The notes beneath the pieces were generated by a model. It made no database searches, had not been told where the DNA came from, and saw only the letters and a list, made by a program, of their open reading frames with translations. A DNA stretch of 64,000 nucleotides from Oscheius onirici (taxonomy: Eukaryota > Nematoda > Chromadorea > Rhabditida > Rhabditidae): positions 9,498,398 to 9,562,397 of the forward strand of contig OW051469.1 in the NCBI GenBank assembly GCA_932521025.1, written 5' to 3'. Below, one piece after another: positions 1 through 12,400 of the stretch; positions within the stretch are counted from its first letter, which is position 1, and each line of letters begins with the position of its first letter. Position numbers and translations under genes: made by a program.

Positions 1-340
1 TTGCTAAAGAAATGAAAAACGTGAGAAAGTGCGGATGTCCATCAAAAGCAAAAGAAAAAAGATGATTTCAATTTGAACCGAAGACCTCCAGTTCACAAGC
101 TGTCGTGTTCACCACTCGGCCATTTGTTTCTTCTCGCTTTGGCTTTCAGAGGGCAATGAAGAACACAATGCAGTTTGGGAACGGTCGTAAACCGGGAAAT
201 TCGAAATGGATCATCGGAATCAGAAAAAAAATCAGATTCCTGTGGCGAAAGCCGACTTTTGATTGGTCGACTTATGTTTGGACACTTCCCTTGTCAGTCT
301 CTGTCTCTGTCTTTATGTCCCCCTCTTTCCTCCAACTTAC
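1..340. other. Intron of P5C dehydrogenase, no exon seen
   Basis: No acceptor or coding match to the next P5CDH exon was found on the minus strand. A tRNA-like fragment (about 62-128) lies here. Confidence 0.5.
62..128 (-). repeat. Degenerate tRNA-like sequence (Ser/Leu-type A box)
   Basis: The minus strand reads ATGGCCGAGTGGTGAACACG, like the D-arm/A box of class II tRNAs, and 30 nt later GGTTCAAATT, like a B box. The T stem does not pair, so it is a relic or a tRNA-derived repeat, not a working tRNA gene. Confidence 0.3.
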
Positions 341-1428
341 ACAAGATGCTTGCTAGCAGTGATAGCATTTCCAAAAGTGGGACCATCTGAGGGCAGATAC
401 GACAGTACTCCAGCCGGAATACCAGCCTCTTCCAGCAGCTCGTAGACGATGTAGTTGCTCAAAACGGCCGTGTCCGACGGCTTCCAGAGACACACATTTC
501 CCATCAGGGCCGGAGCCGAAGCCAAATTTCCGCCAATGGCTGTGAAGTTGAACGGAGCGATGGCAGCTACGAATCCTTCCATTCCGCGCTGGATCATCTT
601 GTTCGTGCTGACGGCCGTGTCCAGTGGCTTGTAGTTGGCAGCCTCCAGAGCAAATTTGGCATTGAAGCGAAAGAAGTCGATCAGTTCACAGGCAGCATCG
701 ATTTCGGCCTGGATGATGGTCTTTCCCTGACCGAGCATCGTCGAAGCGTTCAGTTTCATTCTGTACTTTCCAGCCGCCAGATCAGCCGCGTTCAGAAGAA
801 TGTCGGCTCGTTCTCTGAAAGAACGAGATTCAAATATCTGGGAAAAAGGCCTACTTCAAAGGGACACGCTCCCATTTGGCACGAGTCTGAAGAGCCACAT
901 CGATAGCTTCGTTGATCTGTTCCGTTGTGGCATGGGTGAACTTGGCCAAGACGTGCTGATGATCCGAAGGCTGGAAAGGGAACCATTACTGAAGAATTTG
1001 TCCCTGTCCCTGTCTCGCTTCCGGCACGTGTCTTACGCCAAAAATACCAATCAAGGTCATCCTTATCAGTAAAAGTTGCGGCTGGCGAGAGTGAAAGTGT
1101 CGGGGAATCCCCAGAAACTAATTAGAAAAGCCACTTACCATGACCTGTTTCTGTTCGAGAGAGTTCGTAATTTTCTTGTTTCCAATTCTGAGCGGGACCT
1201 CATGAGCCTTCTGGGCCATTTCCTTCAGCTCCTTCTCCAGATCCGTCCTCTCCCGACTGCCCTTCTTGTACTCGAGAATCGGCTCGTTTTCCATCTTCTT
1301 CATGAACTTTTCCGATGTCAGACCACTAAAAATTAATCGAATTTTTCTGTGGAAAAGTGAAAAACTAACCCATAGGTCGAGACGGTTCTCGTGGCCCTGG
1401 AAAGTGCTCTTACCCTCTTGGACAGCAT
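341..1428 (-). CDS. ALDH4A1: Mitochondrial delta-1-pyrroline-5-carboxylate dehydrogenase, 5' part
   Basis: NAD-dependent oxidation of P5C/glutamate semialdehyde to glutamate, second step of proline breakdown in the mitochondrial matrix. Exons on the minus strand: 1370-1428, 1139-1325, about 860-985, and 341-814. The first exon encodes a basic Ser/Arg-rich leader starting MLSKRVRALSRATRTV, a likely transit peptide; its ATG lies 1 nt after a TTTTCAG acceptor. Later exons give EIDAACELIDFFRFNAKFA, GFVAAIAPFNFTAIGGNL and GNVCLWKPSDTAVLSNY, which match the family closely (substrate/NAD-binding half). The ends of the 860-985 exon are approximate. The catalytic Cys/Glu half is not in the window: the last exon ends at a GTAAGT donor (335-340) and the gene continues off the left edge. 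Confidence 0.93.
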
Positions 1429-2350
1429 TCTGAAAATTTCGAGATTTTTGCATGATTTCGGTAGTTTTTTGGGCTGATGGGTTAAAAATGAGTGACATGA
1501 GCGAAAAATGGGGGAAAGGACCGAAAATTGAGCCGCGAGCCCCGAGATGCTATTGCAGTCCGCCTGCGCGCCCCAGCGCAAAACCCCCCGACAGAAATCA
1601 ATCGTCGCAATGGCATTTGTTGCATTGCAAGAGAGTCCTTTGTGTCCACTCCGTTTTATGAAAGAAAATAGTTTTTTTTATTTTTCGCATGCCCCTAATG
1701 AGTTTGTAGAACACATCCACTCGTTTCCTATAAAACCAGGCCTACTTTAACGCCCATTTTTCGAAACCAAAAAGTGATTTCCTGACCTTTTGATGTTCTA
1801 CAAAGTTGTAACTTTCGATCTTCTCTACAACTTTGCAAAACAGCAAAAAGCTGGAAAATGATCTTTTCACCTTCAAAACAAGGCTGTGAGGTTGTGGGCT
1901 ATGCGACAGCGGTATGATACTTTTGCGGCGGATTTGAAACCGGTAAAAGGAAAGAGATTCAAGATTGTAACTGGAGAAAAATGGAACTAACCTCTGGTGG
2001 GACACGATGAAAGCCAATTACTGGAAGTTTCTACTTCAAGCTGCAATTTTTTAGTTTTTTTTTTGAATTTTTTAGCTAATTGTTTTCGGCAAAAAAACTA
2101 TATAAAAATTTGAAACTTTGTTCTGAAAAGTTTTACTAGCAAATTGTAAAAAAATAGTCTTTTTAATTAAACGTTGTGAGAATTAGAAAACACGCGGGGA
2201 AACAAAAGGGGAAAGTTGGAACAACTTTATCAGCAAGTGATATTGACAGTCGAATGACGAGGACTGATAAGGGCAGAAGACCAGAAGAACCACGTGCCTG
2301 GGACTGCGAAAAGTTTGGAAGAGTCACAGAAAACAATAATTTATCAGAAT
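1429..2350. other. Intergenic stretch between divergent P5CDH start and FAXC 3' end
   Basis: No gene seen. AT-rich from 2045 to 2170. It contains a hairpin repeat copy at 1794-1846. The upstream promoter of P5CDH must lie here, but no element is recognisable. Confidence 0.5.
1794..1846. repeat. Hairpin repeat copy (ACAAAGTTGTA ... TCTACAACTTTGC)
   Basis: ACAAAGTTGTAACTTTCGAT followed by CTTCTCTACAACTTTGCAAA. The two halves are inverted copies separated by about 12 nt. Member of a family seen at least seven times in the window. Confidence 0.75.
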
Positions 2351-3825
2351 CTACTTGAATTCAGCCGGGAAGACCTTCTCAATGATTCTTTCCTGATATT
2401 TCATTAGAGTCGGGTACTCGGCAGCCAAAAGTCTCTTGACCTCCGTATTGTTCTCCAGATAACAGAGAGTGGCTAGTTGAGAAAAAACGGCACAGTCCAC
2501 CTAGAAATGTCTGTTTTCTACTTTTTGAAAAAGTAATTACAGCATGGATCTTGTCCCCAAGCATGAACTTTCTGTCTCCGAGAATGTCTCGCAGGGCATT
2601 GAGATCTTTCTTCAAAAGACTGTGGAACTCGTCATCGGTAAAGTTTCCTCCAACGATGGTGGTGATTCGGGATCGGACCTGAAAGATTACTGTAGAACGA
2701 AGCAGAGAGACTGAGAGACCGAGAAACCTACCTTCTTCATCACGAACGGCTTCATCAGAGGAACGAGCAAGCTGATAGGAAACTTCAGACCAAGATGCTT
2801 GATCAAGCTCTCAAAGTAGCCACTTTCTTCCAGGAACTTGTACTTGATGAAGACACTAAAAAACTGCGTAAGGTGTTCAAAACAGAGACGTACGAGCAAG
2901 AGTGAAGATCGACGAAACGTTCAACAGCTCTGGCGAAGCCCTCTTCTCTGGCGTCTACTGGCTGAAAAGGACAATTTATGGCTGTGGAAAACATACCTTG
3001 ATTTTAAAGTGATCCTTCAGAACCTCGATGATGAGTTGGGAATCGGCGTAATGGACTCCGTTGAGTTCGATGAAGGGAAGAAGACTGTACTTGGAGCGGC
3101 CGAATGAGGTGAAAACGTTCTGAAAATCGTCTGTTTCTTTCTCTCTGTTCATTTGAACGTCTCTCTGTCTCTCTCTCTCTCTCTCAAACCCCCCCCCCCC
3201 CCCTAAACTTGGATTTTTGGGATCGGCTCGCGAAATCTGATTTTTCCGACTCTCGTTTGCATTTTCCAGCTTGGTCACAGTGAGCAAAGTTGTAGCCCTG
3301 ATCAAGTTCTACAACTTTGCAGAACATTGTGAAGCTTGAAAATGCATTTGTCACTGAAAATTGGCTTTTACCTTAGTTTACAAGTTTTGGCTTAGAATCA
3401 CTTTTTCACATTGATAAATGCATTTAAAAGATTTGCAATGTTTTACAAAGTTGTAGAGCTTGATCAGGGCTACAACTTTACTTACTAGGACAAAGATGAA
3501 AAATGCAAACGAGAGCCGGAAAAATCAGATTTTGCGCGACCCCCAAAAACTAAAGTTTGATGGATGAAGATACCGCCTCAAAACCAACCTCATATTTGAT
3601 GTCATTAACACGAAGGAACATCTCGACCTTCATACAGAACGGCGAATAGTTTGCCAGTTCTTTAGGTCTTGGAAACTGGTACAAATAGACAACATCTGGC
3701 TTCCAGTCATGCTTTTGCACTGCAGGAGTCTTAGACTTCCCAGCTGAGACAAATTTTTTGTAGAGGAGGTAGCCGACAGTTCCAACTGTGGCCCAGAGAG
3801 CGACGCAAGAGAGACAGATTGCCAT
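2351..3825 (-). CDS. CDR / failed axon connections (FAXC)-like GST-fold membrane protein
   Basis: Six exons: 3589-3825, 2997-3119, 2894-2961, 2732-2855, 2541-2678, 2351-2500. Phases agree and the sum is 279 aa, a normal length for the family. Residues 3-25 form a hydrophobic anchor. It is followed by [20 protein letters not shown], the thioredoxin-fold start typical of nematode CDR (cadmium-responsive) and metazoan FAXC proteins, then [20 protein letters not shown], the conserved proline/ADSQ region of the GST N-domain, and a C-domain containing [15 protein letters not shown]. Family roles include axon development (FAXC) and metal stress (CDR); which applies here is not shown. The start follows no clear acceptor. 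The first intron (3120-3588) carries a large inverted repeat. Confidence 0.9.
3159..3203. repeat. CT dinucleotide run followed by poly-C
   Basis: CTCTCTGTCTCTCTCT from 3159 to 3185, then about 15 C at 3189-3203, inside FAXC intron 1. Confidence 0.9.
3203..3556. repeat. Long inverted repeat in FAXC intron 1
   Basis: Left arm 3203-3350 and right arm about 3415-3556 are inverted copies. GAAATCTGATTTTTCC on the left pairs with GGAAAAATCAGATTTTGC on the right; CTCTCGTTTGCATTTTCC pairs with AAAAATGCAAACGAGAGC; CTAAACTTGGATTTTTGGG pairs with CCCCCAAAAACTAAAGTTT. Each arm carries one copy of the ACAAAGTTGTAG hairpin (3284-3320, 3441-3481). The transcript could fold into a long stem, or this is a fold-back transposon. 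Confidence 0.85.
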
Positions 3826-5091
3826 TGGAAGAGAGAGTGGAGAAGGAACGGGAGATGACCTCTATTTACTAGTTTCTTTGCTGATAAATGGGGGCTGTGC
3901 GCACGTAGCACACGGCGGAGGGCACAAAAATAAGAGGGCACACTCCGGCCGACTGGCTAGACTGACTAGAGTGGTCTAGACATCAGAGACTGAGAGACAA
4001 AGAAAGTTATTAGACTACAAGGTTGGCAACGCCCTTCCAGAGCTATCCCCCTTTTTTTTCCTTTGCCTGAACCACTTGAAAACCGTTTCTGTATAGGAAC
4101 TACCAAAATCAGAAGTAAAGTCTTCGCACTTGTTTGTCTCCCAATAGTGACTTATCTAAACCTGTTACACTAACAGTTGTGATATCACCCCGCTGGAGCT
4201 AAAGTTATAATAGAAATCCTTTTGAACGCTTTCCCGCATTCCTAACCCGCACTTGATTCTCTGTCTGGAAACTATCCCCAGTCAAAAATAATCAAAATCC
4301 ACGCACTTGCAAATTGACTCGTCTAAACTTGTTACATTAAATTGTGCCCTTAATTGTGCGCACAAATTGCTCCATTTTGATTGCCAATTAAAGCTTCCGA
4401 CAGACAGCCAGACAAACAGAGACCTGGGAGCAACAGTCACAACCATCACGGCCAACATCATCTTTATGCTCGACTGGTAGAAATATCGAAATTAATCATG
4501 GGTAGAACTGTTTGGAGATAGAGAGGCAGGGACAGACAGTTCTTGCGTTCAATGAGAACTGACGGTACAAAGTGTACGGTGCTCGATTTATATTCTGCAA
4601 CGGTTTTTTCTAGTTCATTCATTCCGAAAAAAAGATTGAATGAAGAAATACAGTCCTGAATACATTTCTTCTTCGATCGAATTATTTTACCTTCGCGCAC
4701 GTTTTGGTTTAAAATAATTTGGCGCAAACTTGTTGTCATTCAAATTAAGAAAATCTATTTTCTCTTCACAACTTTTTAGCCTTCTTCGTTTATTTTTTCC
4801 ATCGTTTTTGTCGATTTTAGCTGTTGAACAATGCAGAAATCGAAATCGCGATAATTTAAAACTATAGGAACGTTCCAAACCTGCTCCAATGTCACTTTTG
4901 CCCTTCTGCTAAGTACTGAATGCGAACCTTCTATTTTTGGCAAAATTGTCACTCGTTTTCTTCCTCTTTCTCAATTCAGTAAGCTGAAATACGGAAGCAA
5001 AAAGTTTATTGTGACAAAATACTGAGCTAAAAAAAACATGTCCTTCTCTTCTTACTCCTTTTTCTTCTAAAACCTCCCATTTTCAGACAAG
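3826..5091. other. Intergenic region between divergent FAXC and PPIL2
   Basis: No gene supported. Small open frames here have no family resemblance. It must include the start regions of both neighbours; PPIL2 has a CCATTTTCAG acceptor at 5077-5086. Confidence 0.5.
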
Positions 5092-7816
5092 ATGGGAAAG
5101 AAGCAGCATCAGAGAGACAAATTGTACGTTTGCCTTCAAGTTTTAGCTCAAAATACCCTTTTTTAGATACCTTACTAGCTCTGAATGGAAGGCCATCGGC
5201 GGACACAAGGACGACACGAATACTCGGGTCCAGAGAGCCATTTTCAAGCGTCTCCCGCTCGATCACTGCTCTCTCAGCCTTCTGCCCTACGAAGACCCCG
5301 TCTGTGCTCCTTCCGGCGAAATTTTTGACGTCGGGTAAGCTGTTCTTTCTAGAATTTTCAATGGTTTTTGTCTTAGAAACATTGTTCCGTACGTGAAGAA
5401 GCACGGCATCAATCCATGCACTGGCAAGAAGCTCGCCATCAAAGATCTCATTCATCTCAAGTTTGACAAGGCTCCGGACGGTAAGATTTTGCCAAATTCT
5501 CTTTTCTCTGGTGTATCGTCTCAAAATTGCTGGCAATGAGGAAAAATTGATGACTTTCAGGCAAATTCCGCTGTCCAATCACCTTCCGCGAGTTTACCGA
5601 GAACAGCCATATTGTCTGTATCGGCCCTACAGGCAATGTCTACTCGCACGAGACCGTACAGGAGCTGAACATCAAGAACAACCATCTGAAGGATCTACTA
5701 AATGACCAGCCCTTTACCAGAGCCGATATCATCACGTTACAGGTAGATCTTAGTCGTATTTTTAATCTTATTTACTGCTTATCTGACGGAGTATTCAACT
5801 TTTATTCGTTATCTTTGCAGAAAAGGGTCTTGTCACGAAGCTAGCCAATAAGTTTAAAACATTGGATACTCAGTTAAAGCTACGCAGTTAAATTCTTCCT
5901 TTCCAGGACCCGCACAATCCGGAAAAGTTCAACATCGAAGCGTTCCAACATGTCAAGCTCAACCTCAAGACGAAGGAAGAAATTGAGGAGGAAAAGAAGG
6001 CCATGAAGAACCCCTCCTTCTACATTCGGCGCATGAACAACGAGACCAAAGAGGCCCTGGATCAGCTGAAAAAGGACTATGTACCGAAAAAGATTGAAGG
6101 GCCGGCGGATGAGACGGCCGACGAGATCAATGCGGCTCATTACAGTCAGGGAATGATGGCAGCCGGCTTCACGTCGACGACGATGGACGTCGTGACGAAA
6201 AATAAGGCGGCTGTGCTATCGGAGGACACAGTAAAGTATTTTTCACGTTCTGAGCTCGAAAAACGGTTCATTTAGGTACCAGCGAGTCAAGAAAAACGCC
6301 TATATTCGGGTGATTACGAATCACGGAAATATCAATCTCGAATTGTGCGTTTTTGACCTAGTATGGCTTAAATGTATGCGTTTCAGATACGCAATGAAAG
6401 CGCCGAAAGCCTGTGAGAACTTTATGGTCCATTGTCGGAACAACTACTACAACAATACGAAATTTCATCGAGTCATTCGGAACTTTATGGTCAGTTGTAT
6501 TTATTTTAGCAGTTCTCCGAGTTTCATCCGGTTTAGCTGGAATGAAATGGTCGTTTGTAGCCGATTCAAGAAAGTCCAAGGTTCTAATCTAAGGAAACCC
6601 TTATTTCGAAAGGCAGCAATGAAACTAGCTACAATTCCGGCAGCAGCCGTATTTCGCCGCCCAGCCTTCTTTTACCACACCTAATTTTTTTATTAGCACT
6701 CAGTGTGGCAAATAACCTTAGAAACAAAATAGCAAAAAAAATTCTCTCATTGTACACTCGAGCTCTGTTTGATCGTGTTTAAATCTTTACGTGTTAGCAA
6801 GGCTTTATGGTCAGTCCTGAGATGTGCGCCATTTTAGCTACGGAGATGTCAAAATTCCGCTGGTTACAGTTTTCTGTTTAGTCTGTTTGACGTTGATTTT
6901 CGGACTTTTTGTTACTATTGTAGTCGGAATTGCAAAAAGAGCTCAGAATACAAATATAGATGAAAAGAACTGTCGCCAGAACCATCATATCAGTTCTTGT
7001 TTCATTTCTCTATATTAGTCGTTTTCAGATGCAAGGAGGCGATCCTACTGGGAAAGGAACAGGCGGAGAGTCGATCTGGGGAAAGCCATTCGAGGACGAA
7101 ATTGTCTCCGGCCTCTCACTCGACTCGCGAGGAATCCTAGCCATGGCTAATCGGGGAACTAACACCAACTCTTCACAATTGTTCGTTTTAATCAATTTTT
7201 CCTTCAAAAATCATTCGTTACTAACTAAAAATGTCTTAATTTTCAGTTTCATCACATTCCGGCCCTGCAAGTACCTGGACAGAAAGCATACAATTTTCGG
7301 ACGAGTAGTCGGTGGAATGGACACGCTGACGTCGATTGAACGTGTAGAAATCAACGGAGAGACGGAAGAACCTATGGAGGTCGGTTTTTTTCGTTTAGGG
7401 AAAAGTTGAAAGAAAACCCATTTCAAACTGTCATTTTCTTTAAAAATACAGTAACTTGGCCCAAATTCTGCTACAGTAACCAAAGCTTATCCTAAAATTG
7501 AAGTCTTCTTTCTTCTCCTCAAACTCTCATTCATTTCCAGCCAGTAATCTTCATGCGAGCCGAAGTTTTCGTCGATCCGTTCGAAGAAGCCGCCGCCGAT
7601 GTGGCAAAAGAACGAGCTGGGCTCCTCAAAAAAGAAGGACTGGAGCACCTGGAGACGAAAAAGAAGGAAGTTCCAAAGCCGAAGCAATTTGGCAGCGGCA
7701 TCGGAAAGTACATCAATATGGCCGAAAAGCGGAAAAGCGACGCCACAACAGCCTCAGCCGCTGCTCCGAAGAAAAAACTCGTAAAAAGTCAGCTTACAGA
7801 CTTTTCTTCGTGGTAA
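5092..7816 (+). CDS. PPIL2: PPIL2, U-box/cyclophilin peptidyl-prolyl isomerase of the spliceosome
   Basis: Ten exons: 5092-5123, 5167-5334, 5377-5480, 5561-5742, 5907-6235, 6276-6344, 6387-6489, 7029-7180, 7247-7379, 7541-7816; 515 aa (human about 520). It starts [11 protein letters not shown], 5 nt after CCATTTTCAG. A U-box region ([19 protein letters not shown] and following, about residues 38-110) is followed by a linker and a cyclophilin domain (about 280-424) with [33 protein letters not shown] and [11 protein letters not shown]. The C-terminus ends FSSW as in animal orthologues. Cyclophilin residues RNFM and FF are present, so the fold looks intact; the Trp of classical cyclosporin-binding members is not apparent. 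Intron 7 (6490-7028) is long. An AATAAA lies 10 nt after the stop. The next gene starts 115 nt downstream behind an acceptor-like TTTAG, so co-transcription is possible. Confidence 0.95.
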
Positions 7817-7825
7817 AAAAGACCG

Positions 7826-7831
7826 AATAAA
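7826..7831 (+). terminator. AATAAA polyadenylation signal of PPIL2
   Basis: Exact AATAAA 10 nt after the PPIL2 stop codon, giving a very short 3' UTR. Confidence 0.6.
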
Positions 7832-7931
7832 TTGTCATTTTTAAGCCCTTTTTGTAATAGTAATGCCCAGTTCGAAGCGTATAGTACTTGCATGTTTTAG
7901 CGTGTTTTTGTATGTAGAAGGCTAAATTTAG

Positions 7932-9203
7932 ATGGCTCCGCTAGCGGAAAACTTCCAGAACTTTTCGCCACTACCACCGCCGAGGAAGGAGAGCATTTTC
8001 AAGAGCGGTAGTGAGCAGAATACGCCCTCGGGTTAGTTTTTTTATTTATACTTTTCATGTCTGAAAAACCGATTTGGAGCTAAAAATTAGAAAAATATTT
8101 CCTCATTTCACGTCTATTGTTTCCTTGCAGTAACCTCAATAATTTGAGATTCCTGTCACCGACCACTGATCCTTCCCGTCCCGCCACCACGCTTCATCCT
8201 GTCGCCGTCACTTTCTCCACGCCAATATCCGCGATTTGACGTCTCTCACCTGCTGAAACGGGATGAGGAAGTAATCTATGACGAGGTAACTCTTTTTTGT
8301 ACAAATTTATAAAATAAGACGATTTTAGGTAGCGACGGAGGTGATTATAAGGCAAAGTCTTTCTCTAAGTCTGTCCGAAAGATCTATTCGTTTCTTTGGC
8401 GGCAGTCTTGGCAATTTCAAGGTTTGTGCTCTTTTTTAGCTAAAAAACGAATATTCCAGAAGAGAATGGTGAAACGACCGTCTGTTCTGAGTCTAGATAC
8501 GCGTCGAAATACCATTGGTACGGCAGACGTGATTCTGAGGCCGAAGACGGAACGAACAGAGAACAGACTGTCAGTGAAGGAAAGTGAAGCTGAGGAGAAG
8601 GGAAGACAGAAAACGATTATCAGGGTAGGTTCCTAGGACTAAACATATTCAAAAGTAGCCGAATACGATCTGTGGGGCTCGCTTACGAGGAAGCCGCTTT
8701 ATATAGCGAAAATAATGTTCATGCCTCGGTTGCGGGCACCGTTGGCTTATTTTGCGCATTTGGCCACTTTCATTCGCTCAAAATTTCGACGAAACAGTCT
8801 TTTTCGCCTCAAACTGTATCAGAATCCATGTTCGGTTCTAGAAGCTCGTCTTCTTCCAGCTGATATTCGATTTGCTCGACTCGCAGTCCTTGCCAATGGA
8901 ATATGTCGAACCGATTCCGGCTTCGCATCCGAGCAAAACCGCTCGTTTTTAAAGCTCTTTTTCTCATATAATTACCCGTCTTTTTTCCAGATTCTGACTC
9001 CTCCAGAGCTGCTGCTCGATTCTGAGAATCAGCCGCCAGCCGGTCCCGTCAAAAGTTACAGTATCAGAAATCGAAATGTACGTTTTTCCACATTTTTTGT
9101 TGAACAAATACAAATTCAGCCAGTCCCATCAGTATCCGTCCGTGAGCTGACCAACTTGCAGTCGACCTTCCGACCCGTGACTCCATCTACCCCAAATTCT
9201 TAA
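7932..9203 (+). CDS. Unrecognised proline/serine-rich protein
   Basis: Exon model 7932-8031, 8149-8285, 8329-8421, 8460-8624, 8991-9077, 9120-9203; phases agree and give 221 aa. It starts MAPLAENFQNFSPLPPPRKE directly after an acceptor-like TTTAG. No domain is recognised. Visible parts are a proline-rich N-terminus, RFDVSHLLKRDEEVIYDE, a Ser-rich FFGGSLGNFK stretch, KRPSVLSLDTRRNTIG (basic, with possible phosphosites) and a disordered Pro/Ser C-terminus ending TPSTPNS. Weak points: the second exon needs a TTTGAG acceptor, because the nearer TTGCAG runs into a stop. Sequence at 8862-8945 is open (LIFDLLDSQSLPMEY) but does not fit the phase and is left out. Spacing suggests an operon with PPIL2 upstream and the nucleotidyltransferase downstream. 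Confidence 0.6.
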
Positions 9204-9434
9204 AAATATCATATTTTTGTACATACAACCCCCATCTTTTCCCCCTTTAATATTAAGCTATTTGTTATATTGTTATTAATTTTTACCGTGATCTCACAAA
9301 CAAATTTACGGTTTTCTCAAAGTACAGGTACCTAATGAAATTTTAACGGGCTTTAAAGTTTTCATGGGTTTTTGGTCATTTTCCAGTCAATTTTCTTGCA
9401 CATTTGACGTAAGACAAGCAGAAAAAGGTTCAGG

Positions 9435-12400
9435 ATGATAAGACAAGTTTTAAAAGTCACGGCATTTTCGAGACCATTTTCGACGACGGAAGAGGCTCTG
9501 GATGTGCCGTCAACTTCTGGGACGTTTGCAACAGGTCGGTTGAAGAAAAAGAAGGGTTAGTTTGTTTCTAAATAGCGGAAGTGAGAAGGAAAGATCGCGA
9601 GGGAAATCGTTTAATTCTGAGCTTTTGCACGATTTTGAGGAAAATGATGAACAGCAAATTAGTCCTTTTGAAACGTCTTTCGAAGTTAACTGTTTATAGC
9701 AAGACTGAACCGACTTATACGTGGAAAACATCGACTGCGATAGGCAGCGAGGTCTTTCTTGCAGAAGAGAAAGGACACTATCATGTGAAAAAATCTGAAA
9801 TGAATAGGTAGCTTCAGAAAGATGGAATGACGTCACTTATAAACGCGGCAAATGAAAGAATGCCTATTTGGATGTTTTGTACTCTTGGCGGCTAGAACTT
9901 TGCTACTTGAACTACAGACAGTTTCTCAAGTCTTGTAAGCCTTGTTGGAACTCATTCTTTCGCACTCAGTTTTCCTGAATTTTGCCTAGGAAAAGCTTGT
10001 AAAAAGCAGAGTAATCCAGTCAAACAATCCACCAAGTTACAGGCTCCAGACCCGTTCTCGGCTTCGTAGAAACTGTCATCCAGAAGTTTCCCAAGCAGCT
10101 GGCTGCTCTAGAGACTGCCGTCAAAGAAGCCGACGCAGAGCGGAAAGCCGCTCTAGATGTAAATTTTTTACTCTTTTCCCGCTAAAAATAGCTAATTTTA
10201 GCCACAAAAACGCGAAGAGTTGCTGAAACTTTTCACAAAAACGGTCGTCTCACCAAAATGTCGCCTAATTCCCGTCGGATCCAGCGTCAGCGGACTGTCG
10301 ACGACAAATTCCGACATTGATCTGGCTGTCTTTCCAGCCGACATGGAGATGAGAAAACGCTTCGCGAGAGACTTCTACGGAAATAGTAGCTTCAAAGTGT
10401 TAGTTTTTTTGTAATTTTGAAGTAAAAACACAATGTTCAGTTCGTTCATGAGTACAATGGCCGGTCTGATAGTCGTGTCGCTGGAGAAGAAAGGCTTCCA
10501 GTTGCAGAGGAAGGATATCATTCCGGAGGCGAGGGTATGTTTTTCCTTTGCTGAATCTTAGAAAGGACTGGACGTAGTAGCAGTATTGGTTATTGAAAAG
10601 TTGCACCTGTCCATACCATCCCGAAAAAGACAAAAAATGAAGCGACACGCAAATTTGGGTGCATTTGATCCGCCGTCCGATCCGAAGAATTCAGCCGGGT
10701 TCCCGCTAAAAAGTGCCGACTCTTAAGCTGCTTGACATAGTTTAAGACCCTGATTTATTGCATAACGTCCCTAAAGTTCTTTCAGAGCTTCTCAGACGGC
10801 GTGTCTCGTGGTGTTTTGCTTCGCCTCGAGAAGGTTGTCAAAAAAACACGACAGCCTACACGGATCAGCCAGGAATTATATTTGATAATTATCGAGGAAG
10901 TCTCTGGCAAAATGCTCACAAGTAGAACGAATTTGCATACGTGTGCAACAGCGCCTTACTTTTTGCCGTTCCAGAAAACTAAAGGAGATTATGCCAGAAA
11001 CTCCTTCCTGATACGGTAAAAGGCGGTATCAGAGTGGCAGGCCGACGGTTTTTTGTAAGAGACGAAAATGAGGTTGTTGAACAATTTTTACGCCGTAGAG
11101 GCAGGATGTCAGTGATTTGAATAGTATTGAAACGCTGGCCAAGTATAGCTGAACGCAACTGGGTAATCTAACCGACGGAAACATCTCCAAAAGCTTCTAC
11201 AAATCAGTCTTTTTCAGGTCCCTCTAATCAAGATGGACTTTAGCCAAAATACCAGCATCGACATTCAGTTTCCTTTCAACGGCGCCGTCAACTATCAGCC
11301 CTTCAGAAACAGTCTCCTCATCAAGGAATATGTTCATGTTTGTCGCTGTTTTTCGTAAAAATGGTCAAATTTAGGCAGACGAGCGCTTCCCGCAGCTCTA
11401 CCTCTGGCTCAGGAAGGTTCTCGAAGCTCTGGAGACGAAAGACAGTCAGCACTTTTTGCTCTCCTCCTATCACTGCCTTCTACTGACGATTCACTTCCTC
11501 CAGAGCGAGCAGTGTCTCAGTCCGTGGCCCGTCCTTCCTGTACTCTGTAAGACGAATCCGGAGCTGGTTGGACTGAATGTGCCGATCGAGAAAGTCATCG
11601 AGGAAATATCAACGCAGAAGGCGTCTGTTGGTACGCTTTTTTGTTATTTTGTGTGTAATTCTGAGGTCATGTCATTTAGAAACAGGCCTAGTTTGGTCAG
11701 TAAGGATTACTGTGGAATAGCCGTCGTGACAAGACTCACAGTTGCGAAATTGTAGGTCTCGTCGCGATTCCCTTTAAAGTAATCCTCATGAAGTCCGCTG
11801 CTAAACAGACTATACCGTAAGCTCCGGATTCTAAGAAAATGAAGAGACACCAACTCGTAAAGTCTATACGACATGCGAGTTTTTGCGCAGTTCGAACTTC
11901 GAAGACAAAAAAGGCGGCCCATTTCTGGTTAAAAAAAACTCGGACTAGCAAAAGTTCCTTCGAATGGAAAAAAAAACATCAAAAACATGGCTCGAACTGA
12001 CTAAATTGTTTGAGGCTGGCACACTTTCTCTTCTTCTGGCAAAGTAAAGAAGAACGCGATTCGGTTTCGAGAGAAATGTCGCAGCAGGTTTACACATTGA
12101 GTTTGCTTGTCCCGCGCTATAAAAGATGTAGAACGATAACTCGAAAATGTGGATAGAAAACATCCTCAGCTAGCTTCCTTTTTTGAGCCGAAAGGTTAGC
12201 ATTTTTTTGCGTTACAATAAGGAAAAAGAAAGACTTGAAAAAGTAATTGAATGGCATGCTTCTGACCAACAAAGCACAAATTAATCATCCCTCTTTTTCA
12301 GACTGGCAATCAAAGAATAAGATGCCCCTTTCCGAGCTCATCGTCCGCTTTGTCGAGTACTATTCCAACGTCTTCGACCCAATCAACAGTGCCATCTACA

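Noticed and set aside
62..128. tRNA-Ser/Leu gene
   Set aside because: A-box and B-box words exist, but T stem and acceptor stem do not pair.
8862..8945. Possible extra exon of the Pro-rich gene
   Set aside because: Open and behind TTCCAG, but its phase-1 donor would put the next exon out of frame.
9581..9811. Frame inside the first intron of the nucleotidyltransferase
   Set aside because: Flanking exons join in phase without it and it shows no family residues.
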